Origin: Methylaequor sp045563055
GTDB taxonomy: Bacteria > Pseudomonadota > Alphaproteobacteria > Methylaequorales > Methylaequoraceae
Direction of reading: 5' to 3'
Length of the DNA: 64,000 nt
Assembly: GCA_045563055.1 (NCBI GenBank)
Contig: JBJKUR010000009.1
Coordinates: forward strand, 22,317 to 86,316
The notes below the pieces were generated by a model, which was not told where the DNA came from, did no database searches, and was given only the letters and a program-made list of their open reading frames with translations. Numbering within the stretch: the stretch's first letter is position 1; every line of letters begins with the position of its first letter. A program made the position numbers and the translations under genes. This document shows, in pieces, positions 52,790-60,888 of this stretch.

Positions 52790-54199
52790 CTAAACTGAAT
52801 AATACATTTTAAACTCTACTGGGTGAGGAGTGTGCTCGAGTTGAAGAACTTCGTCCATCTTCAAAGCTATATATGAATCTATCAGGTTGTCGGTAAAAAC
52901 ATTGCCAGCTTTTAGGAAATCTCTATCTTTGTCCAAAGCGTCGAGTGCTTCCCTTAGACTCCCACAAACTGTTGGAACTCCTTTAAGCTCATCCTCTGAT
53001 AGAGCATATAAATCTTTATCCATGGCTTCACCAGGGTGGATTTTGTTTTTTATTCCATCTATTCCAGCCATGAGCATTGATGCAAATGTAAAATAAGGAT
53101 TGCCTGAGGCATCACCAAATCTAACTTCGAACCTTGCTGCTTTAGGACTGCTGACATAAGGGACTCTGCATGCAGCCGACCTATTTCTAAATGAATAAGC
53201 TAATAGTACAGGTGCTTCAAAACCAGGAATAAGTCTTTTATAACTATTAGTTGTTGCATTAGAAAATGCATTTATTGCTTTTGCGTGTTTGATAATACCA
53301 CCAATGTAGTATAAGCATTCATCTGATAAACCATTGTATCCACTTCCTGCAAATACTGATTTATTTCCCTTCCATACTGATTGGTGTACATGCATACCAG
53401 AACCATTGTCATTATAGAGTGGCTTTGGCATGAAAGTGGCTGTTTTTCCATAAGCTTGTGCAACCATGTGCACGCAATATTTATATTTCTGAAGATCATC
53501 AGCGCTCTTGATTAATGGACCAAATTTCATCCCGAGCTCATGTTGAGAGGGAGCAACTTCATGATGATGTTTTTCCATTTCCAATCCCATCTCTGACATT
53601 GTTGAAACCATTTCGGCTCTAATATCTGTAGCAGAATCAACAGGAGGTACAGGAAAATAACCACCTTTATCTTTAGGTCTATGTCCCATATTACCACCTT
53701 CCATATCAACACCAGTATTATAAGCACCCTCTTCAGAATCAATACTGTAAAATGTATACTCTTGATTAGTAGCCCATTTGACATCATCAAAGATGAAGAA
53801 TTCTGCTTCAGGACCGAAAAAAGCTGTATCACCAATCCCAGATTCTTTTAAATATTCTTCTGCTTTTTTACCGGTGCTTCTTGGATCTAATTCGTATGGT
53901 TTTCCATCATCAGGTTCTATTACATCGCAAAATAAAACAAGTTGGGGTTGTGCAGTAAATGGATCCATAACAGCAGTTGATGGATCGGGTTTTAGAATCA
54001 TATCAGCTTTATCGATACTTTTCCAACCAGCAATAGATGAACCATCAAACATTATTCCGTCTTTAAAGGTACTTTCATCTATGGTTTCCACTGTTTGCGC
54101 AGTGTGTTGCCATTTCCCTTTAGTATCAGTGAATCTTAAATCTACGAACTTAACTTCTTTATCTTTAATAAGTTTTAAAACTTTAGCTACGTCACTCAT
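52790..54199 (-). CDS. glnA: glutamine synthetase type I
   Basis: Makes glutamine from glutamate, ammonia and ATP. 469 residues, the GSI length. Landmarks are 'MFDGSSIAGWKSIDKADMIL', metal-binding 'FFGPEAEFFIFDDVKW', 'GNMGHRPKDKGGYFPVPPVD', the ATP loop 'KPLYNDNGSGMHVHQSVWKG' and 'RNRSAACRVPYVSSPKAARF'. The adenylylation tyrosine is present in 'DKDLYALSEDE', so GlnE control is likely. It follows glnB by 18 bases on the same strand, forming glnBA. Confidence 0.97.
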   Translation of the reverse strand: MSDVAKVLKLIKDKEVKFVDLRFTDTKGKWQHTAQTVETIDESTFKDGIMFDGSSIAGWKSIDKADMILKPDPSTAVMDPFTAQPQLVLFCDVIEPDDGKPYELDPRSTGKKAEEYLKESGIGDTAFFGPEAEFFIFDDVKWATNQEYTFYSIDSEEGAYNTGVDMEGGNMGHRPKDKGGYFPVPPVDSATDIRAEMVSTMSEMGLEMEKHHHEVAPSQHELGMKFGPLIKSADDLQKYKYCVHMVAQAYGKTATFMPKPLYNDNGSGMHVHQSVWKGNKSVFAGSGYNGLSDECLYYIGGIIKHAKAINAFSNATTNSYKRLIPGFEAPVLLAYSFRNRSAACRVPYVSSPKAARFEVRFGDASGNPYFTFASMLMAGIDGIKNKIHPGEAMDKDLYALSEDELKGVPTVCGSLREALDALDKDRDFLKAGNVFTDNLIDSYIALKMDEVLQLEHTPHPVEFKMYYSV

Positions 54200-54217
54200 A
54201 TTCCCTCCATTTCATGA

Positions 54218-54556
54218 TTATATAGCATTTTTACCGGATTCTCCAGTTCTGATTCTGATTACTTCGTCTACTGAAGATATAAAAATTTTCCCATCTCCTA
54301 TTCTACCTGTGTGAGCTTTAGCTTTTATAACTTCGATAACTTCGTCAACAATATCATCTGGAATTATTAACTCTATCTTGATTTTTGGAAGAAAATCAAC
54401 AGCATATTCAGCACCTCTGTATAATTCGGTATGACCTTTCTGTCGACCGTAGCCTTTAACTTCTGAAACTGTAAGTCCTAGGACACCAATTTTATTGAGC
54501 TCATCTTTTACTTCGTCGACTTTGAAAGGCTTAATAATAGCTTCAATTTTCTTCAT
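54218..54556 (-). CDS. glnB: nitrogen regulatory protein P-II
   Basis: PII signalling protein, 112 residues, sensing 2-oxoglutarate and ATP/ADP and controlling GlnE and NtrB-type targets. 'MKKIEAIIKPFKVDEVKDEL', 'VKGYGRQKGHTELYRGAEY' (uridylylation tyrosine in the T loop) and 'AHTGRIGDGKIFISSVDEVI' then 'RIRTGE' are complete. It heads glnBA behind a sigma-54-type element whose predicted start falls almost at the ATG. Confidence 0.97.
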   Translation of the reverse strand: MKKIEAIIKPFKVDEVKDELNKIGVLGLTVSEVKGYGRQKGHTELYRGAEYAVDFLPKIKIELIIPDDIVDEVIEVIKAKAHTGRIGDGKIFISSVDEVIRIRTGESGKNAI

Positions 54557-54568
54557 ACTAACCTAGAA

Positions 54569-54584
54569 GCAAAAAACGTGCCAA
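54569..54584 (-). promoter_or_regulatory. sigma-54 (RpoN) promoter element for glnBA
   Basis: On the minus strand TTGGCACGTTTTTTGC matches the -24/-12 consensus (TGGCACG, four bases, TTGC) with GG and GC spaced exactly 12 bases. It fits nitrogen control of glnBA. The GC lies only 12 bases before the glnB ATG, so the transcript would be leaderless or nearly so; an AGGTTAG just before ATG could serve a transcript from further upstream. No NtrC site was found. Confidence 0.7.
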
Positions 54585-54671
54585 AGCTAATTATTGTTGT
54601 AAATGCTGGCTTTATCATTATTGATCCCGATACATTTGATTAATTTTTAATCACCATTGTCTAATTTCTAT

Positions 54672-55841
54672 TCATTCATTCATAAATATATTCAAATGAT
54701 ATACAAATTTTTTTAAATTATCAATTGTATTAGCATAAGATATTCTTAAAAATCCTTCACCTTTGTCTCCAAAAGATGAGCCTGGAACAGTCGCGATAAA
54801 TTTATTTTCCAGTAAATATCTAGATATTTCAATCGATGAAAGATTTTCTTTAATAACCTTTGGAAAAACATAGAAAGCTCCACCTGGTTTTTTACATTCA
54901 ACATTTTTAATATTATTTAACTCTTTAACCAAGAAATCTCGTCTAACTTTAAATTCCTCAATCATCTTATTTACAGAATCCTGTGAACCTGTTAGTGCCT
55001 CTATTCCAGCAAATTGAGCCGCAGAATTTACGCATGAATGACAATTAATTGCTAATTTTTCCGCAAAACTAAAAATTTTCTTTGGAAAGATACCATAACC
55101 TAAGCGCCAACCTGTCATGGAATAGGTTTTCGACCAACCATCAAGAACAATAACTCTATCCTTAATATTATTGTAACTCAAAAGCGAATGGTGTGAATGA
55201 TTATCAAATAAAATTCTACTGTAGATCTCGTCGGAAAGGACATATACATTTGGAAATTTTTCAAGACCCACCGCTAGTTTTGTTAATTCCTCTTGTGGAA
55301 CTACCCCACCAGTCGGGTTTGCGGGTGAGTTTAAAATTATGAGTTTAGTTTTGTCATTAATTAGCGATAAGAGTTCCTCTGCTTGAAATGAAAAGTTATT
55401 TTCCATCCTATGCGGCAAACAAACTGCTTTTGCTCCGGTGTAATCAATCATTGATTTATAGGCTATAAAACCGGGGTCCGGTGTAATGATTTCCGAGCCA
55501 ACTTCTCCAAACATTAACATGGTGTAGAAAATAATTGATTTTCCACCGGGTGTTATTAAAATTTGATTAGGATCAACACTAATCTTATTTCTATTCAAAA
55601 AATCATCTGCTACAGCTTTTCTCAATTCATATATACCATTTGATGATGTGTACCCATGGTGTCCATCTTTAAGAGCTTTAATTGCTGCATTTACAACATT
55701 CGTTGGAGTTGGAAAGTCTGGCTGTCCAATACCTAGATTGATAACCTCTTTCCCCTGTCGAGCAAGCTCTTGACTTCTAGCTAGTATTGAAAATGCACTA
55801 TCACTTCCAATGTCGTACATTGATTTATTTAGACCATCCAT
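54672..55841 (-). CDS. PLP-dependent aminotransferase, class I
   Basis: A fold-type I aminotransferase of 389 residues. 'EVINLGIGQPDFPTPTNVVN' near the N-terminus, 'NSPANPTGGVVPQEEL', 'VLSDEIYSRILFD' and the Schiff-base lysine in 'WSKTYSMTGWRLGYG' are present, with the C-terminal substrate arginine in 'GEGFLRISYAN'. It belongs to the aspartate/aromatic/branched-chain group; the exact amino acid is unclear. It is monocistronic on the minus strand upstream of glnB, with a 115-base gap. Confidence 0.9.
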   Translation of the reverse strand: MDGLNKSMYDIGSDSAFSILARSQELARQGKEVINLGIGQPDFPTPTNVVNAAIKALKDGHHGYTSSNGIYELRKAVADDFLNRNKISVDPNQILITPGGKSIIFYTMLMFGEVGSEIITPDPGFIAYKSMIDYTGAKAVCLPHRMENNFSFQAEELLSLINDKTKLIILNSPANPTGGVVPQEELTKLAVGLEKFPNVYVLSDEIYSRILFDNHSHHSLLSYNNIKDRVIVLDGWSKTYSMTGWRLGYGIFPKKIFSFAEKLAINCHSCVNSAAQFAGIEALTGSQDSVNKMIEEFKVRRDFLVKELNNIKNVECKKPGGAFYVFPKVIKENLSSIEISRYLLENKFIATVPGSSFGDKGEGFLRISYANTIDNLKKFVYHLNIFMNE

Positions 55842-55985
55842 AAGCGAAATATATAGATGTTGTCTTTAGAATGCAAATTTCAATAATGAAATATTTGTGG
55901 GTTTTCTTATTTAATTAATTATTTGAATTACTTCGATAAATCTTTAATAATAACTATCAGAAGTATTTAATTAAAGAGGATATTT

Positions 55986-56324
55986 ATGTCCAGTAGTACA
56001 ATCCCTATTGGTGAGGATTCAACCATATCAATTGAAGATTTAGCAGACCTTGCTGGAGATGTTGCTATGGAAATATATAAGACTGAACTTAAAAAAGGAT
56101 CCTCTCCAGTAAATTCCGTGAAACTTGCAATTGAAGGTGCAACCAATGTAATGTTGGATTATGGCTGTCCAACTGAAGTTTGTGACAGCTTGTCTAATGC
56201 AGCTATTAATGGCTTTAAAAATTATATGGCCAAAAATCGAAATTGCGACCCAATGGAAGCATTTGATGCTGCTGGTGACTGTGTTAATGAGGCCTTAGAT
56301 GCAGTCTACGTTACTAAAAATTAA
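55986..56324 (+). CDS. hypothetical small acidic protein
   Basis: A 112-residue acidic, mostly helical protein that I do not recognise. It has no signal peptide or membrane segment. Four cysteines lie near residues 61, 66, 87 and 99 ('GCPTEVC', 'NCDP', 'GDC'). Two stretches, 'SPVNSVKLAIEGATNVMLD' and 'DPMEAFDAAGDCVNEALD', look weakly alike, hinting at an internal repeat. It has a good Shine-Dalgarno (AAAGAGGA) before ATG and a weak TTGAAT-TAATAA pair at 55923-55950, so it is probably expressed alone. Confidence 0.75.
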   Translation: MSSSTIPIGEDSTISIEDLADLAGDVAMEIYKTELKKGSSPVNSVKLAIEGATNVMLDYGCPTEVCDSLSNAAINGFKNYMAKNRNCDPMEAFDAAGDCVNEALDAVYVTKN

Positions 56325-56489
56325 TAAAGTAAGACAATAAATAATTTTATAAACTGAGGTAACACTACTAATTTTTAAATTTAAAATATTAATAAAAACT
56401 AGATTTAACTAAACTATAATTTAAAATTTTTAAAATATAAAAAGTTGTAAATAATTTTAATTATTATTAACTTATATTTCTTTAATATG

Positions 56490-56566
56490 GTGGTTGTAGC
56501 TCAGTTGGTTAGAGCGCTGGTTTGTGGTACCGGAGGCCGGGGGTTCAAATCCCCTCAGCCACCCCA
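56490..56566 (+). tRNA. tRNA-His (GUG)
   Basis: A cloverleaf with acceptor GTGGTTG/CAGCCAC (the extra 5' G needed for His lies at 56489), anticodon stem CTGGT/ACCGG around TTGTGGT (anticodon GTG), T loop TTCAAAT and encoded CCA. The T arm is unusually G-rich (GGGGG/CCCCT). Its 3' half is repeated at 58121-58170, marking it as an integration site. Confidence 0.96.
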
Positions 56567-56569
56567 TTT
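56520..56569 (+). repeat. left copy of the tRNA-His 3'-end direct repeat (attL-like)
   Basis: Fifty bases from the anticodon loop of tRNA-His to 3 bases past the CCA. They recur at 58121-58170 with 47 of 50 matches; the last 32 are identical. The repeat begins in the anticodon region, a common crossover site for tyrosine integrases. Confidence 0.85.
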
Positions 56570-56610
56570 AATTTCCTTTTATTTATAATTTTAAGCATTA
56601 AATATTAGAA

Positions 56611-57627
56611 ATGCTAAGTATAAATGGTCTAAGTTCAGCGTTTCCTAAAAATAGAGTCTATCAAGAAGACATTAAAGATATAGGCAGAAAGTTATTTTCA
56701 TCAAAAATAAATTTTAAAAAAATGGAAAAAGTTTATGATAACTCTGGAGTAAAAACAAGATATCTTACCGAACAACTTAATTGGTACCTAAATGAACATA
56801 ATTGGTCTGAAAGAAACTATTTATTTAAAAAAAATGCCGTTTCTCTATTAAAAAAATCAATAGAAGAAACAATTCTAAAGACAAATACAACTCCAGAAAA
56901 AATAGGTGGTATAATTCTTGTTAATAGTACTGGTATTTCTACACCAAGTATTGATGCTGAAATTTTTAATTTGTTTAACTTTAATAATGAAATTGTTCGC
57001 CTACCAATCTTTGGATACGGATGTGCTGGTGGTGTTTTGGGATTAAACAGAGCTGTAGAGATTTTTAAAAGTGTAAGAAAATCTATTCTTGTTTGTAATG
57101 TTGAGCTGTGTAGCCTTACATTTAGACCTCAAATCTTTAGTAAAGAAAATATAGTTAGTACAGCTCTATTTGGTGATGGATGTGTATCTTATTTGGTAGA
57201 GGAGGGCGGAGATTGCAACTTATTAGAATCAAAAGAGTATACTTGGAAAAATTCTTTGTCTTTAATGGGGTGGGGTGTAGAAGACGATGGATTATCAGTA
57301 ATTTTTGACAAAATCATTCCAGAATTTATAACAAAAAGATTACCATACGTTTTAAGTAATTTTCCGTTAAAAAATTTAAATGGTTACGTTCTTCATTCTG
57401 GAGGAATGAGAATTATTGAAGCTTATAAAAAAATTTTGAATAATAATAAGACTATTCAAGAGTCCGAGGAAATTCTTTCTAATTTTGGAAATGTTTCATC
57501 TGTTTCAGTTTTACTAGTATTAATGCAAATGATAAAAAAAAAATATAGTGGTACATTCTTAATGAGTGCACTTGGACCTGGTTTTACCGCAGGTTTATCA
57601 GGGGTTAAAATAGGTTCTAATGGTTGA
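56611..57627 (+). CDS. type III polyketide synthase
   Basis: A thiolase-fold condensing enzyme, 338 residues. The catalytic cysteine is in 'LPIFGYGCAGGVLGLNRAVE', the histidine in 'GYVLHSGGMRIIEAYKKIL' and the asparagine in 'SNFGNVSSVSVLLVLMQM', the Cys-His-Asn triad of the chalcone/alkylpyrone synthase group. 'STGISTPSIDAEIFN' and 'LFGDGCVSYLVEEGG' also fit. It probably extends a fatty acyl-CoA with malonyl-CoA to an alkylpyrone or alkylresorcinol. It is overlapped by 8 bases by a methyltransferase gene, the pairing known from Bacillus bpsA-bpsB. It lies between tRNA-His and a copy of its 3' end, so it was likely acquired. Confidence 0.87.
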   Translation: MLSINGLSSAFPKNRVYQEDIKDIGRKLFSSKINFKKMEKVYDNSGVKTRYLTEQLNWYLNEHNWSERNYLFKKNAVSLLKKSIEETILKTNTTPEKIGGIILVNSTGISTPSIDAEIFNLFNFNNEIVRLPIFGYGCAGGVLGLNRAVEIFKSVRKSILVCNVELCSLTFRPQIFSKENIVSTALFGDGCVSYLVEEGGDCNLLESKEYTWKNSLSLMGWGVEDDGLSVIFDKIIPEFITKRLPYVLSNFPLKNLNGYVLHSGGMRIIEAYKKILNNNKTIQESEEILSNFGNVSSVSVLLVLMQMIKKKYSGTFLMSALGPGFTAGLSGVKIGSNG

Positions 57628-58114
57628 TACCTATTTAATGATTTATGTTGTTTTTAGTAGATTATTTGAACTTGTTTTGAGTAAAAAAAATACAAAAAGA
57701 TTGCTTGAAGCTGGTGCTGAGGAATATTATCCGTTTCATTATAAATTTATTGTTTTGTTTCATGTTATTTTTGTTTCATTTTTTTTAGTCAAATCTTTTT
57801 TTAACGCAAATGTTAATATTCAATATCTATATTTTTTTTTTTTTCTTCAACTTTTTAGATATTTCATTATCTATCAGCTTGGAAAATTCTGGACTACAAG
57901 AATATTAGTGATAAATAAACCATTAGTAAAAACATGGATATTTAAATATTTGAGGCATCCAAACTATTTAGTTGTGTTTTCAGAAATAATATTAATTTGT
58001 TTATTTTTTAACGATTTTTATTCGTTAATTATTTTCTGTACCATCAATTCTATTTTAATTAGTATCAGAATACATTACGAAGAAAAAGCAAACAAATTTA
58101 GACAAGAATTATAA
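57620..58114 (+). CDS. isoprenylcysteine carboxyl methyltransferase (ICMT)-family membrane protein
   Basis: A 164-residue integral membrane protein with about four or five helices. 'FSRLFELVLSKKNTKRLLEA' with 'GAEEYYPFHY' is the N-terminal signature of the YpbQ/BpsB group. The SAM-binding end is 'IFKYLRHPNYLVVFSEI' and 'RIHYEEKANKF'. Such proteins methylate the hydroxyl of alkylpyrones or quinol-type products of a linked type III polyketide synthase, here overlapping by 8 bases upstream. The DNA is markedly T- and A-rich. Confidence 0.87.
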   Translation: MVDTYLMIYVVFSRLFELVLSKKNTKRLLEAGAEEYYPFHYKFIVLFHVIFVSFFLVKSFFNANVNIQYLYFFFFLQLFRYFIIYQLGKFWTTRILVINKPLVKTWIFKYLRHPNYLVVFSEIILICLFFNDFYSLIIFCTINSILISIRIHYEEKANKFRQEL

Positions 58115-58120
58115 TGTTAA

Positions 58121-58170
58121 GTTTGTGGTTCCGGATGTCGGGGGTTCAAATCCCCTCAGCCACCCCATTT
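58121..58170 (+). repeat. right copy of the tRNA-His 3'-end repeat (attR-like remnant)
   Basis: A truncated tRNA-His: the anticodon loop, T arm and acceptor strand including CCA, without the 5' half. It differs from the complete gene at three bases, all in the anticodon stem and variable region, and is identical over the last 32. It begins 7 bases after the ICMT-family gene, so the 1.6-kb unit between the copies holds exactly two genes. Confidence 0.85.
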
Positions 58171-58185
58171 CTATTATAATTTTTA

Positions 58186-58596
58186 TTATTTTGAAATATT
58201 TTTTAAAACTCCAAGGTAACTTTTCACTAACTTTTTCCCTGTCTGGTTGGACTTTTTCCATATAGGTAATGTTTCTTTAAGTTTATTATAACCATTATTC
58301 GTTAATTTAAGAAGGTTTCCGTTGGCACTCCTTTTAACAATTCTGATTAATTTATTTTTTATTAAAATAGATGAATTTCTTCTTACAGTAGATTTTTCTA
58401 AATTTAATAATTCTGCTATCTTTGACGTTTCAATTTGATTGTAAATATTTAATAGTGCTAAAATAGGTATCTGCGTTGAATTCACACCATAAGACTTTAG
58501 TGATGTATTGTAACTATTAGTTAGTTCCCTTGCCATTTTTCTAAGATTAAAACAAGTGCATTGTTCTAGTTCTTTAACTTTAATAAGTTTCTTCAT
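58186..58596 (-). CDS. MarR-family transcriptional regulator
   Basis: A 136-residue winged-helix regulator. The N-terminal 'CTCFNLRKMARELTNSYN' dimer helix, recognition region 'ETSKIAELLNLEKSTVRRNS' and wing 'LIRIVKRSANGNLLKLTNNG' are typical. The two N-terminal cysteines ('CTC') could make it redox-sensitive, but that is a guess. It is divergent from the hydrolase gene, and a palindrome between them is its probable operator. Confidence 0.88.
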   Translation of the reverse strand: MKKLIKVKELEQCTCFNLRKMARELTNSYNTSLKSYGVNSTQIPILALLNIYNQIETSKIAELLNLEKSTVRRNSSILIKNKLIRIVKRSANGNLLKLTNNGYNKLKETLPIWKKSNQTGKKLVKSYLGVLKNISK

Positions 58597-58647
58597 GGTA
58601 TTTAATATATTACTTTACAAATTATTAAAAAAGAATAATTATTAAAG

Positions 58648-58669
58648 TGTATATACGCGGGTATATACA
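58648..58669. promoter_or_regulatory. candidate MarR operator palindrome
   Basis: TGTATATAC, a 4-base spacer GCGG, and GTATATACA form a perfect 9-bp inverted repeat in the 112-base divergent region between the MarR gene and the hydrolase gene. The arm GTATATAC is itself palindromic. Placement suggests control of both directions. Confidence 0.6.
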
Positions 58670-58708
58670 TTACAAATACTTATATAATTATTTTTTGAAA
58701 GTGGTTAA

Positions 58709-59536
58709 ATGAAAATTGAAAAATTTAATTTGGATGATGGAACTTATATTAGAATCAAAAAAATTGGAAAAGGAAAACCTATCTTATTACTTCATACATT
58801 TAGAAATAGATTAGAATACTCTGATAAGCTTGGTGAATTGTTAAAAAATAAATTCACTGTATATTCAATTGATCTTCCAGGGTTTGGCGATTCCCCAATC
58901 AATATAAAAACAAACTATAATCTTGATTTTTTTACTAAATCGATAGTTAGTTTTATACAAAAATCAAAAATTAAAAATTTGACTATAGCTGGAGAATCAA
59001 TTGGAGCAAATCTAGCAGCAAGTGTATCTGATGCACTTCCAAGAATTGTCACAAAAATATTCATGTTTAATCCATACGATTATGATTCCTTCTTCGGTGA
59101 GGGTATTCAGAGAGGTAATTTTTTTGCAAAATTTATTTTATTTCATGTAAGTATCCCTTTCATTGGTAATTTATTTGCTAGTTTAGAGAATAAATTTATA
59201 CTAAAAAATATTATGAATGGTGGGTTTTTCGATAAAACCAAACTACCTGATGAATATTTGGATTTATTGTGTTCTTCATTAAATAAAAAAGGATATGTTT
59301 ATCATTTTAGAAAGGTACTATCACAATTTAATAAAAATAATGGAATTAGAGATCTATACAAAAGAGTAACAGTGCCAGTAAAACTTTTTTATGGAAGTTA
59401 TGATTGGGCCACAGAATCTGATAAATTACAAACACAAAGTTTGTTAAAGTTAGACAAATTTGAAACGATAGATAAATCAGCCCATTTTTCATTTTTGGAA
59501 AACACAAAGGAGGTTGCGGATATTATTAAAACTTAA
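58709..59536 (+). CDS. alpha/beta hydrolase
   Basis: A serine hydrolase-fold protein, 275 residues. The oxyanion region 'PILLLHTFRNRLEYSD', the strand 'VYSIDLPGFGDSPI', the nucleophile elbow 'IAGESIGANLAASVSD' (GESIG), an acid in 'LFYGSYDWATES' and the catalytic histidine in 'DKSAHFSFLEN' form the triad. The substrate is unknown. A lid domain of about 80 residues sits in the middle. It lies 68 bases before an SDR gene on the same strand and opposite a MarR gene, suggesting a small inducible unit. Confidence 0.87.
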   Translation: MKIEKFNLDDGTYIRIKKIGKGKPILLLHTFRNRLEYSDKLGELLKNKFTVYSIDLPGFGDSPINIKTNYNLDFFTKSIVSFIQKSKIKNLTIAGESIGANLAASVSDALPRIVTKIFMFNPYDYDSFFGEGIQRGNFFAKFILFHVSIPFIGNLFASLENKFILKNIMNGGFFDKTKLPDEYLDLLCSSLNKKGYVYHFRKVLSQFNKNNGIRDLYKRVTVPVKLFYGSYDWATESDKLQTQSLLKLDKFETIDKSAHFSFLENTKEVADIIKT

Positions 59537-59604
59537 ATAATAATTCATGTAAAATATAAAGCTTAATAAACAATAAGATACAATTTTAAAAAGGAGTAAT
59601 CAGT

Positions 59605-60336
59605 ATGAATAAAGTAGCATTTATTTCAGGAGCTAATAGAGGTATAGGGTTTGAAACCGCTAAAAAGTTATCTGAAACAGGAGTCAAAGTAATTTTAGGT
59701 TCTAGAGATTTAAATAAAGGTAAAGAAGCATTAAATAAATTATCTAACCTTGGAATAGAAGCCGATTTAGTCCAATACAACGCATTTGAACAAGATGCAC
59801 CTGAGAAAGTTTACAATTATATTTCAGATAAATACAAAAAATTAGATATTCTTATAAATAATGCTGGCGTTCTTTTAACAGGGAATTTATTTGTTACGAA
59901 TAGTTCCACAGTAAGTGAAAAGGACATTAAAGATACATTTCAAACAAATCTTTTTTCAGTTATTTCTCTAACTCAAAAATTACTTCCACTAATTAAAAAG
60001 TCAGATGCTGGAAGAATTGTTAATGTTTCCACAATTTTAAGTTCTTTAACGCTTCATTCAGCTAAAGACTCTCCAATTTCTCCAGCAAAAGAATTTGCAT
60101 ATAATGCATCCAAGACCGCATTAAATGCCTTTACAATTCACCTGGCGAATGAATTAAAAGATACAAAAATCAAGGTTAACTCTGGTCATCCAGGCTGGGT
60201 AAAAACAGATTTAGGCGGTCCTAATGCACCTATGGAGGTAAAAGACAGTTTTAAAACATCATTACGTTTAGCTACCTTGGACTCTGACGGGCCCAGTGGA
60301 GGACTTTTCCACGAAGACGATGTTATACCATGGTAG
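59605..60336 (+). CDS. short-chain dehydrogenase/reductase
   Basis: An NAD(P)-dependent oxidoreductase, 243 residues. The cofactor motif 'ISGANRGIGFETAKKL' is at the N-terminus, followed by 'DILINNAGVL', the catalytic serine in 'IVNVSTILSSL' and 'YNASKTALNAFTIHLANELK' (YxxxK). Arg after the first strand ('LGSRDLNKG') favours NADP. It closely resembles carbonyl-reductase-like SDRs. It has a strong AAGGAG Shine-Dalgarno and ends in a shared terminator hairpin. Confidence 0.9.
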   Translation: MNKVAFISGANRGIGFETAKKLSETGVKVILGSRDLNKGKEALNKLSNLGIEADLVQYNAFEQDAPEKVYNYISDKYKKLDILINNAGVLLTGNLFVTNSSTVSEKDIKDTFQTNLFSVISLTQKLLPLIKKSDAGRIVNVSTILSSLTLHSAKDSPISPAKEFAYNASKTALNAFTIHLANELKDTKIKVNSGHPGWVKTDLGGPNAPMEVKDSFKTSLRLATLDSDGPSGGLFHEDDVIPW

Positions 60337-60398
60337 AAAAATATTTTTCTTAATTTATATAATTAGAGATAATTACGGGTGGTACTGAATGAATAAGT

Positions 60399-60421
60399 AA
60401 AAGGGGTTTATCACCCCTTTT
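60399..60421. terminator. bidirectional rho-independent terminator
   Basis: AAAAGGGGT, a 5-base loop and ACCCCTTTT form a 9-bp stem flanked by A and T runs. It lies between the SDR gene and the convergent small exported protein gene, and can end both. Confidence 0.85.
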
Positions 60422-60429
60422 AAAATTAT

Positions 60430-60669
60430 TTATTTCTTTAGAATTGCAAGTGCTCTATCAAATATTTTTTCTGCATTATCAAGCTCACCAATTTGAAGTT
60501 TTTTTTCTCCTTTTGATCTCAATTCAGAAACTTTAGCAAATGTTTGAGTGTTAATACTTTTATTTGAGAAAAGTTTAGTATCAACTTCTGCCATTTTTTG
60601 ATATGGACAAGCATTTACATCTAAGCTTAAGAACAATATGAAGCTGAATAGAAATGTAATTTTTTTCAT
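60430..60669 (-). CDS. hypothetical small exported protein
   Basis: A 79-residue protein with a clear signal peptide (about residues 1-19, 'ITFLFSFILFLSLDVNA'), leaving a mature helical peptide of about 60 residues. 'ELRSKGEKKLQIGELDNAEK' and 'IFDRALAILKK' look like a single TPR-type helix pair. It is probably periplasmic. It has a strong AGGAG Shine-Dalgarno and ends at the shared terminator. Confidence 0.7.
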   Translation of the reverse strand: MKKITFLFSFILFLSLDVNACPYQKMAEVDTKLFSNKSINTQTFAKVSELRSKGEKKLQIGELDNAEKIFDRALAILKK

Positions 60670-60888
60670 AATATCTCCTGTAATTGTTTATTAGATAATT
60701 ACTTTCATTCAAATGTCAATTTTTAGTTAATATTTTTTTCTATCTAATAATAATTTTAGAATTCTTTTGATATGAATATTTGTTGAAACTATGGATTTAT
60801 GAAAAGATTTAATTACCCAAATAATCTTAGAAAAAAATTATCAAATAAATTTTTGCCATTTTTTTTTCTATCATTTATCATTAAAAAG

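Noticed and set aside
60799..60888. 30-residue extension of the phosphatase from an upstream ATG
   Set aside because: The extension is basic and hydrophobic, without a normal signal cleavage site, and homologues start at the DIDGT strand, so 60889 fits better.
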